Of a DNA stretch of 60,000 nt, positions 37,526 to 46,431 are shown one piece after another. The notes under the pieces were generated by a model, which saw nothing but the letters and a program-made list of their open reading frames with translations, made no database searches and was not told the origin of the DNA. This DNA is from Tubulanus polymorphus (lineage: Eukaryota; Nemertea; Palaeonemertea; Tubulaniformes; Tubulanidae), in contig NC_134034.1 of NCBI RefSeq assembly GCF_964204645.1, positions 10,971,414 to 11,031,413 on the forward strand, written 5' to 3'. The translations under genes and the position numbers were made by a program. Within the stretch, counting starts at the first letter, position 1, and every line of letters begins with the position of its first letter.

Positions 37526-38109
37526 TATGATTGCAAAAAAATCTGCATTATTCAATAAACTGTTCAAATGCTCATTAGAAAATGAACTTCATTTTGTTAC
37601 CATTTTCACACATTTTTTGTCAGCCTCCCTCAACCGAAGTTAAACCAAAAGATTTGGTTTTGATGACGTTTTCTCAGTAAACGGTTGTCATTTTTTCTCT
37701 AGTCAATGTTTGTCGATTCTGTTCACGTAGTTTACGCAGTTTATTCAGGAAATAACAACCTCCGTTGTCGGTACATGACAAACGGCTAATGTCCGTTACT
37801 CACTTGCCATTGCCTGCTGCCATTACAACGCTCGTTATCTGCGTAAAAATTTACGTCGAAATCTGAACGTACGCCTGCAGGGAATTAGACGCACTAATTT
37901 TTGGAATATTTTTTTCCGCCATTTGCAAGCAGGTATGCCTGAGTTTCATACAATTTGAGTGAGCGCAAAATAATCCTAGCCAGGAACATTTTGAAATTTG
38001 TCGGTTATTACCATGGTTTCTCATTGTTGGTGTCGTTGTCACACGGGTTGAGGATTTACCCCTAGGGGTAACTTTGATGTAGCCGGTCTATAAAACTAGG
38101 CCCAGGACT

Positions 38110-38510
38110 TGAGACATGAGAGAGGGATAGAGGAGAGAGGGGAAGAGGGAGAAAGGGGAGAGAGTGAAATAAGAGAGAGGTCAGTCGGAGAGAAACGAGG
38201 GATGAGAGAGAGGAGAGACTGGAGTTGAGAGGTCAGTGAGGGGAGAGTAGAGAGGAGATAGAGGTCAGGGAGAGTTGAGAGGTCAAACAGGGAGAGAAGA
38301 GAGGTGAGAGAGGTCAGTCAGGGAGAGTAGAGAGGTCATTCAGGGAGATTAGAGACGAGAGGTCAGTCAGGGAGAGTACAGAGGTGAGAGGTCAGTCAGG
38401 CAGAGTAGAGAGGAGAGACTAGGGTGGTGTGAGAGGTCAGTCAGGGAAAGAGAGGTCAGGGAGAGTAGAGAGGAGAGAGAGGTCGGGGAAAGTAGAGAGG
38501 TCAGTCGTAG
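38110..38510. repeat. GA-rich minisatellite (GAGAGGTCAGTCAGGGAGAG)n
   Basis: Degenerate units of about 20-35 bp with recurring GGTCAGTCAGGGAGAGTA. Confidence 0.9.
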
Positions 38511-38744
38511 GTTAACTACCGATCTGTGTCTAATGATTGTTTGAATGTAAATCAGATTTTACCCGTGATGTGAAATTATTTCACGTTTCGTTAAACAAAG
38601 AGATTTATTTCAACATCCGTCCGCCTTCAACGACGCGTGGCTCGAATTCACAATCGCGAAACTTCAAACGGGAAAACAACTATTTGAAGTTTACACAGAA
38701 GCACGATGGAATGAATTCATTCGTTTTATGCTCAATGCATGCAC

Positions 38745-39060
38745 GATGCAGGGAAACACAGGATGAAACAAGTTTCATCTCGAAAACGCTGTTTACTGAA
38801 ACTGTGTTTCTCGTATGTACATACGGCACAGGGAAACAGAAACGCAATGAAACATGTTTCATCTAGGAAACTTTGTTTCCTGAAACTGTGTTTCTCGTAA
38901 ATATACACAATACAGGGAAACCTTCAGAAACGTTCTGTTTGTCTTCTGTTTCCATGTTTCACACACAAAGCATAGCAACACAGAAACACAGAATGAAACA
39001 TGTTTCATCTCGGAAACTTTGTTTGGACCCTGAGAAACTCTCGGAAACATCGTGTTTCCC
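38745..39060. repeat. GAAAC/GTTTC imperfect tandem repeat
   Basis: Two to three units of about 110 bp containing ATGAAACATGTTTCATCT and CTGAAACTGTGTTTCTCG. Each unit is internally palindromic (GAAAC...GTTTC). Confidence 0.8.
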
Positions 39061-39171
39061 TACGTTGATCTTAACTTCGCGCCTCCCTTCGCTGATTTCT
39101 GAAAATGTCTGGGTTTAGATTTTCGAGACGATGATATTTAAAACTGGGCGTTTTGAACGTCTGTAGTTGTA

Positions 39172-39177
39172 TATAAA
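39172..39177 (+). promoter_or_regulatory. Candidate TATA box upstream of PLXDC-like exons
   Basis: TATAAA sits in a unique (non-repeat) stretch 540 bp upstream of the first recognised exon. A start site would fall near 39,203. An ATG ATG TAA upstream micro-frame at 39,248 precedes an ATG at 39,282. TATA-like sequences are common in AT-rich DNA, so this is only a candidate. Confidence 0.2.
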
Positions 39178-39281
39178 GACTGTACCAGCGCTGTTGAAAC
39201 GCATTTTCTCTCTCTCAGACTCCACTTATCGGTTTTATCTCAGTTTATGATGTAATCAACACTTAAAGCGTTCGATAATTA

Positions 39282-39354
39282 ATGACTTACATTGATTACA
39301 CAGGTTTACTGGTTTCAATCAGCTCAGGAGCGCTAGTGATAACTTTTGAGATTA
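39282..39354 (+). CDS. Weak candidate for the missing signal-peptide exon
   Basis: From ATG at 39,282 the frame reads MTYIDYTGLLVSISSGALV, then ITFEI, moderately hydrophobic and signal-peptide-like. A phase-1 GT at 39,355 (A|GTAGCC, weak donor) would join in frame to exon 1. The frame runs on into a local tandem repeat and stops near 39,430. There is no basic N-region and the donor is poor, so it could be chance. The true first exon may lie much further upstream. Confidence 0.15.
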
Positions 39355-39374
39355 GTAGCCTTTTTCACAAGGGA

Positions 39375-39650
39375 GGAGTTATATATAGACTGACAGCTAG
39401 GTTGAGAGTTAGGCTGAGGGGGGAGATAGGCTGAGAGTTAGGCTGTGGGGGGGGGCAAGGTTTAGAGTTTGGAATGGCGAACCACCCGACTGAGGGCGGT
39501 CGCTGTAGTTTGGAACTATTTCCAATATGGCCGAAACTGAGGCTGAGAGTTAGGCTGAGGGGGAGCTAGGCTGAGAGTTAGGCTGAGGGGGGAGATAGGC
39601 TGAGAGTTAGGCTGTGGGGAGCTTGGCTGTTGGGGGAATTAGACCTAGAG
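39375..39650. repeat. About 28-bp tandem repeat (GGCTGAGAGTTAGGCTGAGG)n, interrupted
   Basis: Units of GGCTGAGAGTTAGGCTGAGG plus GGGAGATA flank an unrelated stretch at 39,465-39,535. The array ends 65 bp before the first recognised PLXDC exon. Confidence 0.9.
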
Positions 39651-39715
39651 TTTGGCTGTGATTGCTGATTCGGCATTATTCTCAAAACTCATGTGAAATT
39701 GTTTGTATTTTGCAG

Positions 39716-40098
39716 ATTTTTTATACAGAAATGAAGATTTCTACGTGAATCATTGTCACACAGCGAGCGGTTTTACGGTCTGTAGTCAACATGTTTCATT
39801 GTTGCATCATCGACGTAAAAGAGCGGATACCGGCGGCAACAATACAACAATACCCGCTCCTACGTTACCTGTAGCGACCGAGAATCCGCCTGCTTTCACT
39901 TCACCGCGGCAACCGTCGACCGTAACCGCGGGCAACAATGCGTCGTCGTCGATGGCGACGACGGAGCAACAACAGCGGTCATCGTCCCCGTTGCCGACAG
40001 CGACCTCGACAATATCGACCGGTAAACCAACGACGACCTTGAAGCCGACGACGCCGGCGCCACCTACGTTATCACCGTGGAACTTCACCGTTCTAGAG
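39716..40098 (+). CDS. PLXDC: PLXDC-like exon 1 of those found: Ser/Thr-rich N-terminal linker with RRKR site
   Basis: The acceptor is TTTGTATTTTGCAG and the donor GAG|GTACCC. The exon is 383 nt, entering in phase 1 (two bases complete the first codon) and leaving in phase 0. It begins with FLYRNEDFYVN, then two cysteines (HCHTAS and TVCSQH), then HHRRKRAD, a possible proprotein-convertase site. Vertebrate PLXDC2 has a basic stretch (HRWKRN) at a similar place. The remainder is rich in Pro, Thr and Ser with possible N-glycosylation sites (NNT, NAS, NFT) and ends PWNFTVLE. The low-complexity part is not conserved in the family, so it is assigned by phase and position. No in-frame ATG lies near its start, so a further 5' exon is needed. 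Confidence 0.85.
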
Positions 40099-40178
40099 GT
40101 ACCCGATATATGAAAGAAACCTCCTTCAATCCCCCTATGACATCATAATCTCATTGCGGTATCGTGTTTGTATTTCAG

Positions 40179-40316
40179 GATAAGAACCACACGTATTACG
40201 TATCTCAACATTTCGCTGCTGAAAAAGCGAAACCTTATTTAATCGATATCAATAACATTCCAAACGGCAAAGTGAAAACACATTTAGTTCTGTCAGAGTC
40301 GCACCGGACAGCAGGG
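40179..40316 (+). CDS. PLXDC: PLXDC-like exon 2: start of conserved ectodomain (NHTYY motif)
   Basis: The acceptor is TTTGTATTTCAG and the donor GCAGGG|GTGAGT. The exon is 138 nt, phase 0 at both ends. It encodes DKNHTYYVSQHF and continues to LVLSESHRTAG, matching the family pattern HTYY...KVK-H-LS-HR. NHT is a possible N-glycosylation site. The exon is followed directly by a tandem array whose units repeat the last exon bases and the donor, so several further potential donors lie within 350 bp downstream. Confidence 0.93.
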
Positions 40317-40665
40317 GTGAGTACTCATACTCAGGGGGCAGCAGGGGTGAGTACTCATAGTCAGGGCCGCAGCAGGGCTGAGTACTCACATTCAGGGCCG
40401 CAGCAGGGGTGAGTACTGACACTCAGGGGGCAGCAGGGGTGAGTACTGACACTCAGGGGCAGCAGGGGTGAGTATTCATACTCAGGGGGCAGCACGGGTG
40501 AGTACTCAGACTCATGGGGCAGTACGGGTGAGTACTCAGACTCAGGGCTGCAGCAGAGCTGAGTACTCAGACTCAGAACAGCAGGGGTGAGTACTCAGAC
40601 TCAGGGCCGCAGCAGGGCTGAGTACTCAGAGCTGCAGCTGCAGCAGGGCTGAGTACTCAGGCCAA
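40317..40665 (+). repeat. 30-bp intronic array repeating the exon 2 donor
   Basis: About 11-12 units of GCAGGGGTGAGTACTCATAC plus TCAGGGGGCA, at 29-31-bp spacing. The first unit spans the exon 2/intron border, so later units repeat GCAGGG|GTGAGT or GCAGGG|CTGAGT. Confidence 0.92.
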
Positions 40666-40918
40666 TGGGCTGAATAAAGATGTAAATAAGCTTGGATGGT
40701 GTTAAGCAGGGGTGAGTATAACTCAAATATGGACACTGGGCGAGGGGGGATGGTGAATCGGTATCGAGTTGAATTCATTCATGTAAAAATGAAATCAATA
40801 TTTAAAAATGAAAACATTTTGATGAAACTCTGCTTTGTACGACGCGTTACAAATCCACGTTCTATTCATGCATCGCGAACAACGTAAATGAATTTTCTGT
40901 GTTTCTCAATTTTTGTAG

Positions 40919-40988
40919 ACCGTCAAATTATCGTTCAAATTCTCTTTTTACGGGCACGAAATCGAACAAGTAACCATAGCAACGGGAG
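40919..40988 (+). CDS. PLXDC: PLXDC-like exon 3: beta-strand segment LSFKFSFYGHE
   Basis: The acceptor is CAATTTTTGTAG and the donor GGGAG|GTGAGT. The exon is 70 nt, phase 0 in and phase 1 out. It encodes TVKLSFKFSFYGHEIEQVTIATG, with the split Gly completed by exon 4. Vertebrate members read V-LSF-FPFYGH---E-TVATGG here, so the assignment is firm. Confidence 0.95.
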
Positions 40989-41083
40989 GTGAGTACTATA
41001 CGGCGTCGGTCTACGGCCTGATTCTCAAATCGTTTTATTTGATTTCCTCCAAATTAATTTAAAATCAATTCAATTTTACTCCC

Positions 41084-41228
41084 TCTCTCCCTCTTCATCC
41101 CTCCCTCTCGTTTTGACTCACACTATCGTCCTCTCCCTCTTTCCTCTCTTTCCCTCTCACTCTCCCCCTCTCACTCTCTTCTCTCTCCCTCTCACTCTCT
41201 TCCTCTCCCCTCCTCTCTCCCTCTCCCA
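41084..41228. repeat. Intronic CT-rich tract
   Basis: Polypyrimidine run of CTCTCCCTCT variants in intron 3. Confidence 0.9.
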
Positions 41229-42424
41229 AGAAATATTCAATTATTTTGAAATCGTCGTCTGCCAATCAATTTAAAACGGTGCTGATTGTTGAAAACGGAA
41301 AGTATCCAATAGCGACTAAACTGCAATTTCATCAGAAATTCCCCGCCCCCTCGAGATGAAAACACTCGAAAACTTCGACGATCACAATCATTTTTTAATT
41401 TTCAATTTCTCCACGATTTCTGACTTCGAAATCTCGATTATATCCATAGAGCGTTTAGTGTCGGGTTTTATGACAGTGTTTAATTGGAATTCGAATGTCA
41501 TCTTAACTTCGGGCTTCAGGCTGTAGACGGATAGAGTTCACTTCGGTCTAACGAGTATTTTCTAACGCTCTCGAAAGAGTTCAGTCTGAGATGATAAGAA
41601 AACTCTACGCGAAGTGTTCGTAACATTAGCGTGCCGTTGATTCACAATCGTCTGCTAGGCCGATACGGTAAACTGCGTTTCAAGTCGAGATGAGAATTTA
41701 GAAAAAAAGAACAAAACATTGATTACCGCCATCAAAAGGGCATACATTTTACCAACACGCCATCTATTAATTTTTCGCCATATCAGTAACTATATTCAGC
41801 CGCCCACTTTAATTTTGAAAAGAAAACATATTTTCACAATATTCATTTTTCCCTATCTACCTACGCTACAAAATTTTGGGCATAAACCGTTAACAAACAT
41901 ATTATTTCACTACGAAATTGTGAAAATAAGTAAAATGCAACATAGAATAGAGCTTCGTACGCTAAAAACTCTGAAGAGGAATCGTGCCCTTGTCAAACAA
42001 GCTCCTGTTTTCGAGGTAAACCACTTTGCCCGTGGGCAATTTATTTGCCATATTAGTAACTAACTATATAAATTAGTAACGAGTCTATCTGTTACTGACT
42101 TTTACCGAATCTATCTGTTACCGACTATGAGTGTATCTGTTACTTTATCTGTAATTATAATTAACTGTAACGGTAACTGTAACAGTAATTGTAATTGTGA
42201 ATGTAATTTCACTTGCTCTATACTGGTCTCATCTGTGATGATAGTTATATAATGTATATCAAATTACACGATGATGATAGAAGATTAGATCAATGTATTT
42301 GGCTTCATTTAATTTGTTGTTCGTTTGAGTGAAGCCTTAAAAATTCTCTCCGAGTTGATTTAATCACTCGCCCCGCGGCGGTGGCGGCTTATACCACCGC
42401 AATTTGAGTCGAGCAGATCATATC

Positions 42425-42930
42425 AGAGAACATATCTGCCTCCATTAATCCCCCTACGACATCATCAAATTGATCTATGGCACTTCCAGAAACGATGTCC
42501 GCCTCAATAAATCACCCTATGACATCATCAAATTCAATTATCGACACTTCCAGAAAAGATGGCTGCCTCTATAAATCCCCCTATGACATCATCAAATTGA
42601 TCCGAACCCACTTCCAGAAAAGATGGCTGTCTCCATAAATCACCCTATGACATCATCAAATTGAATTATCGACACTTCCAGAAAAGATGTTTGCCTCTAT
42701 TAATCCCCCTACGACATCATCAAATTGATCTAAAGAGACTTCGAGATGATGTGATCCGTAGATTCATGCAAAAGATGGCTGCCATCACATAAATCCCCGG
42801 ATGACATCATCACCTTGATCTGTAGACCATACAAGTGAAGATGGCTGTCTCCATTAATCCCCCTACGACATCATCAAAAACAATCTATCTGACCAAAAAA
42901 GATGTCCGCCGCCATCAATCCCCATATGAC
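42425..42930. repeat. Intronic cluster of the AATCCCCCTATGACATCAT repeat
   Basis: About eight units spaced roughly 60 bp, with AGATGGCTGCCTCTATAAAT and CCCCCTATGACATCATCAAA, in intron 3. The motif is shared with four other places in the window. Confidence 0.92.
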
Positions 42931-43010
42931 AATGCAAAGATCCATCTGACCTAGAAACTCTGTTGCTACCAGAAATTCATGATGATTGAAAATGTTGTTT
43001 TATTTTGCAG

Positions 43011-43133
43011 GATTTTTGTATATGAGTTCATTTCTGCACCAGTGGTTGACAGCGACGCAGTATATCGCTCCACTGATGGCAAACTTCGATACCAGAATCG
43101 GAGACAGTTCGCATATAAAATACGTCGATAATG
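43011..43133 (+). CDS. PLXDC: PLXDC-like exon 4: ATQYIAPLMANF core
   Basis: The acceptor is TTTTATTTTGCAG and the donor AATG|GTATGT. The exon is 123 nt, phase 1 to phase 1. It starts GFLYMSSFLHQWL and carries ATQYIAPLMANFD, the most diagnostic motif of PLXDC proteins, then SSHIKYVDN leading into a Gly split with exon 5. The preceding intron is about 2 kb and filled with repeats. Confidence 0.97.
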
Positions 43134-43142
43134 GTATGTAAC

Positions 43143-43480
43143 ATTTATATATCATCCAATCAGCAACGTCGACCCTGTCATATCATCCAATCAGCATCCT
43201 CAAACCGGTGATATCATCCAATCAGTAGCCTGGACCTAGAGATATCCAATCAGCATCCTCAAACCAGTCATATCATCCAATCAGCAGTCTGGACCCTGTC
43301 ATATCATCCAATCAGCATCCTCAAACCAGTCATATCATCCAATCAGCAGTCTGGACCCTGTCATATCATCCAATCAGCATCCTCAAACCAGTCATATCAT
43401 CCAATCAGCAGCCTGGACCCTGTCATATCATCCAATCAGCAGTCTGGACCCTGTCGTATCATCCAATCAGCATCCTCTGC
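43143..43480. repeat. 31-bp intronic array with a CCAATCAGCA motif per unit
   Basis: About 11 units of CATATCATCCAATCAGCAGT plus CTGGACCCTGT, in the intron between exons 4 and 5. ATCCAATCAG is invariant while the rest of the unit varies (CAGTCTGGACC or CATCCTCAAACC). Confidence 0.95.
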
Positions 43481-43667
43481 TGCCGAACTGGTTCCGAAGT
43501 TTCCAATGAAATTTGATTTGAATCGGTTTATTTCGAATGTTTCAACAAACCGTGCATTTTAAACCACAACCAAGATCTATTGAAGTCGAAGATTTGATTC
43601 CTCGTATGGGCTCGTAGATATTGTTCCTATATCTGTAAACTTACCACTCGAAACTCGTTATTTTCAG

Positions 43668-43721
43668 GCACCCTTTTTGTCGTTCAATGGGAAAATGTCC
43701 ACCTTAAAGATCTTGCTCCCG
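43668..43721 (+). CDS. PLXDC: PLXDC-like exon 5: VQWENVHLKD segment
   Basis: The acceptor is CGTTATTTTCAG and the donor CCCG|GTAGGT. The exon is 54 nt, phase 1 to phase 1. It encodes GTLFVVQWENVHLKDLAP, corresponding to the G-ALVVQWDHVHLQD stretch of vertebrate PLXDC2. Confidence 0.96.
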
Positions 43722-43845
43722 GTAGGTTTTTTCGAATGGATAACGAAATTACGACCCGATTATTTACCGCAAAATTATATCGTCTTGAACGAAATCGTTT
43801 TGAAAATGTATTTCTTAATATATTGAATTTATTTTTTCATCGCAG

Positions 43846-43910
43846 TCGGATCGTTCAATTTCCAAGCAGCATTATTCAAATCAGGAAAAATTATATTTTC
43901 ATATATCAAA
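43846..43910 (+). CDS. PLXDC: PLXDC-like exon 6: GSFNFQAALF segment
   Basis: The acceptor is TTTTTTCATCGCAG and the donor AAA|GTAAGT, an ideal donor. The exon is 65 nt, phase 1 in and phase 0 out. It encodes VGSFNFQAALFKSGKIIFSYIK, matching family LGSFTFQA-L--DGRI-F-Y. The upstream intron is only 124 bp. Confidence 0.96.
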
Positions 43911-44036
43911 GTAAGTTTCAAACGATATTGCCGTCTCGTTGCCAGCGCCATCTGGTGTTGCCGGTATCTCGTTGTTTTTCGTAATGGCGCCCGGGAGAGG
44001 TAAGGTTTGATTTTCTATCGTTTTCCGTTCGTTTAG

Positions 44037-44139
44037 GTTCCGTACGCGATACAGAATATTCCGGTCGGTCAACATCCGGTTAAAGTGGGCGTTTCAGACG
44101 CGTTCTACAACGACACCGATCACTACGTACCTCAAGGAA
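44037..44139 (+). CDS. PLXDC: PLXDC-like exon 7: HPVKVGVSDAF segment
   Basis: The acceptor is GTTCGTTTAG and the donor GGAA|GTAAGT. The exon is 103 nt, phase 0 in and phase 1 out. It encodes VPYAIQNIPVGQHPVKVGVS, then DAFYNDTDHYVPQG. HPVKVG-SDAF is invariant in the family, and NDT is a possible N-glycosylation site. The phase-1 end joins equally well to either exon 8a or exon 8b. Confidence 0.96.
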
Positions 44140-44253
44140 GTAAGTTCGGTCTCCTCTCCCCTCCTCCTCCCCCCATCTCCCGACCGGCGTATGGGGAAAT
44201 CTGTAATCCGAAAGAGTTGAAAATTTCTCAAGTTTTGATAAATTCGTGTCCGT

Positions 44254-44549
44254 TTAAGCCTTTCAGTGCCGACCAATTGATACCCTATAGTGCCGGAGTT
44301 AATTTTAAAATGTTGAAAATTCTGCCCTAGTGTGTTTAATAACGGGAATAGCACTATAGTGCGTCTACACCGCGGTGCGGTGTATTGTTAGTTACTAATA
44401 TTTCACTGTTTGACAGGTGCTGACATCTTTCAATAGAGATTAAAACTAATCAATTACTAATGATACCAATACATCGCGATGCGGTGTACTAGCAAAATAC
44501 ATCACCGATTTATACACCACACTGCGGTGTAGAGGCATTGAAAGAGTAA
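44254..44549. mobile_element. TTAA MITE, copy D, in the PLXDC intron after exon 7
   Basis: Begins TTAAGCCTTTCAGTGCCGAC and ends GGCATTGAAAGAGTAAA, with the shared internal palindromic motifs. It lies 115 bp downstream of exon 7. Confidence 0.85.
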
Positions 44550-44800
44550 AGTCGGACAAAATTTCTCCGTGATATTGATATCAGGGTTAACTTGTATGCA
44601 ATTCATGCATAGGATCAAAAAAATATTGCTATAAGCATCGAAGATAAATGAGTAAACTGGTTATTTCTGTTGTTCAACAATAGTTAAAGTTTTCTCGAAG
44701 GTAACCTGTCATTCCTCGGTTCCGCCAATACAGGGTTAATTCGAACGGTATTGTTTTTTTTTTGGATTCTACTCTTTCATTTGCGAGTTTTGAATTGCAG

Positions 44801-44896
44801 AATTTCGAACGCGTAAAATACAGGAGTATCATCGAATAGAGATCCAAGGCAGTTTAATAGTATCGGGTTCAGTGATTGTACTGAACCCTGTTCCAA
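44801..44896 (+). CDS. PLXDC: PLXDC-like exon 8a: alternative cassette before the PSI domain
   Basis: The acceptor is GAGTTTTGAATTGCAG and the donor CCAA|GTAAAT. The exon is 96 nt, phase 1 to phase 1. After joining to exon 7 it reads KFRTRKIQEYHRIEIQ, and it ends VSGSVIVLNPVP. Family members have RRRTIYEYHRVELQ ending PLPTC at this place. A homologous exon of identical length and phase (8b) lies 1.44 kb downstream, before the PSI exon. Including both would also keep the frame but would duplicate the segment, so exclusive use is likelier. Confidence 0.93.
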
Positions 44897-44984
44897 GTAA
44901 ATAAACCGATCAATAATCCCCCCCTTGTTTTACCGTCATATATACTGATCGTTGTCTGATCGCATGCCTTCTATGCTTATACAA

Positions 44985-45660
44985 CATGAGGCAACCTGTC
45001 CAGAGACCTGCCTCTGAAAATACTGAACTGTACCCCCTGACGCACAAAGAGCTGTCAACCATCACCGATTGCTAGGAACAGCCTCTGAAAATACTTAACT
45101 GTACCCCCTGACGCATGCAAAGCTGTCAACCATCCCTGATTGTCAGCAACAGTCTCTGAAAATACTTAACTGTCCCCCTGATACACACAGAGCTGTCAAC
45201 CACCCCTGATTGTCAGTAACAGTCTCTGAAAATACTTAACTGTCCCCCCTGACGCACAAAGAGCTGTCAACCATCACCGATTGCTAGGAACAGCCTCTGA
45301 AAATACTTGACTGTCCCCCCTGACGCACACAGAGCATCCTTGATTGTCAGCAACAGTCTCTGAAAATACTCACCTGTTCCCCCCCCCCCCCGACACACAC
45401 ACACAGAGCTGTCAACCATCCTTATTGTCAGCAACAGTCTCTGAAAATACTCACCTGTTCCCCCCCCCCCCCCCCGACACACACACACAGAGCTGTCAAC
45501 CATCCTTATTGTCAGGAACAGTCTCTGAAAATACTTAACCCTCCCTCCTGGCTGTCAACAATCCCTCATTGTCAGGTACAGTCTCTCACTATTTCCCCTG
45601 ATGTAACAAGTCTTGGGTAATGGTTTATTATCCCCTGATTGTCAGGAACAATGTCATTAA
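44985..45660. repeat. About 70-bp intronic tandem repeat
   Basis: About nine units of GTCTCTGAAAATACTTAACT, GTCCCCCTGACGCACACAGA, GCTGTCAACCATCCCTGATT and GTCAGGAACA. Poly-C length variants (up to 15 C) occur at 45,378 and 45,460. It lies between exons 8a and 8b. Confidence 0.94.
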
Positions 45661-46015
45661 CATAAATTATAAGCATAGAAGGTTTTTTTTTTAAATTCTT
45701 GTCTCATTTAAACCCATAGAATGCAACAGATTTTACTTACGAGTTTTATTTTTTTTGTACTGTAGACTTTCCTTTACCACAGCGCAGAGCAGTCTCAAGA
45801 CTGAAGTTATGTGCGAGTTCAGAGGCTATTTATACGGTCAAAGTCTACCAAAACAATCAGTCATGACTGGCGTCTGTGGCGTCAAAGCAGATTCTACTGT
45901 AATATTTGAAACCCTGCATGGTTGTATCTTATATAGCCTAGAACTCTGGAGCCAGTCGTGCAGCAATGGCTTAGACTTAAGACCAGTCTAAGACCATCTT
46001 AATTGTATGGTGTAT

Positions 46016-46192
46016 CAGTGTTCTCCCCGTGCTAGAATTTTAAAGGGGCTGATTTCAATTAGCATTGATAGAATTTTGAAATCCACTCTCTGGTAGGTGC
46101 AGGAGATATTTCATAAATGGCCATTCATTTGGGGTGGATGTAAAAATGAAATAGGGTGGTCGCCCCTCTAAAACCTGTTGCGGAGAACACTG
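46016..46192. mobile_element. MITE with CAGTGTTCTCC termini (hAT-like) between exons 8a and 8b
   Basis: The left end CAGTGTTCTCCCCGTGCTAG and the right end GTTGCGGAGAACACTG are inverted repeats; AAAGGGGC and GCCCCTCT pair further inside. Flanks match the GGGGCC/AGTCGTG MITE family in both orientations, so it appears nested in another element. No clear 8-bp duplication. Confidence 0.7.
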
Positions 46193-46335
46193 CTTATCTA
46201 ATTAAGATTGAAGATCACTTCCTGGACTTGCATCACGACTGGCGCCTGGCCCCCCTGCATCCTTCCAACCTCCATCGCTCGTGTGGCATGTTTTTTCATT
46301 TACGATTATTTTCGATTTGTTTTCTGTATTTGTAG

Positions 46336-46431
46336 GGCGGCGGACTCGTCTGATTCGCGAATACCACCGAGTCGCTTTATCATATAAATATATAGTCAGT
46401 GGCGCCGTCTATGTTTTAAATCCCGTCGAGA
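46336..46431 (+). CDS. PLXDC: PLXDC-like exon 8b: second alternative cassette
   Basis: The acceptor follows a strong pyrimidine tract (TTTTCTGTATTTGTAG) and the donor is GAGA|GTATGT. The exon is exactly 96 nt, phase 1 to phase 1, like 8a. Joined to exon 7 it reads RRRTRLIREYHRVALS, then YKYIVSGAVYVLNPVE, continuing into the PSI cysteine. Against 8a, RTR, EYHR, IVSG, V and VLNPV are shared, while the middle (ALSYKY versus EIQGSL) differs. The frame is open and there is no sign of decay. Its RRRT--EYHRV start resembles vertebrate PLXDC2 at least as well as 8a does. RNA evidence is lacking. Confidence 0.85.

Noticed and set aside
39807-40088. Reverse Val/Gly-rich frame opposite exon 1
   Set aside because: Shadow of the Pro/Thr/Ser-rich PLXDC exon.
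41719-42063. 114-codon AT-rich frame in intron 3
   Set aside because: No recognisable domain. The phrase CCATATNAGTAACTA occurs at both sides, suggesting an AT-rich repeat remnant.
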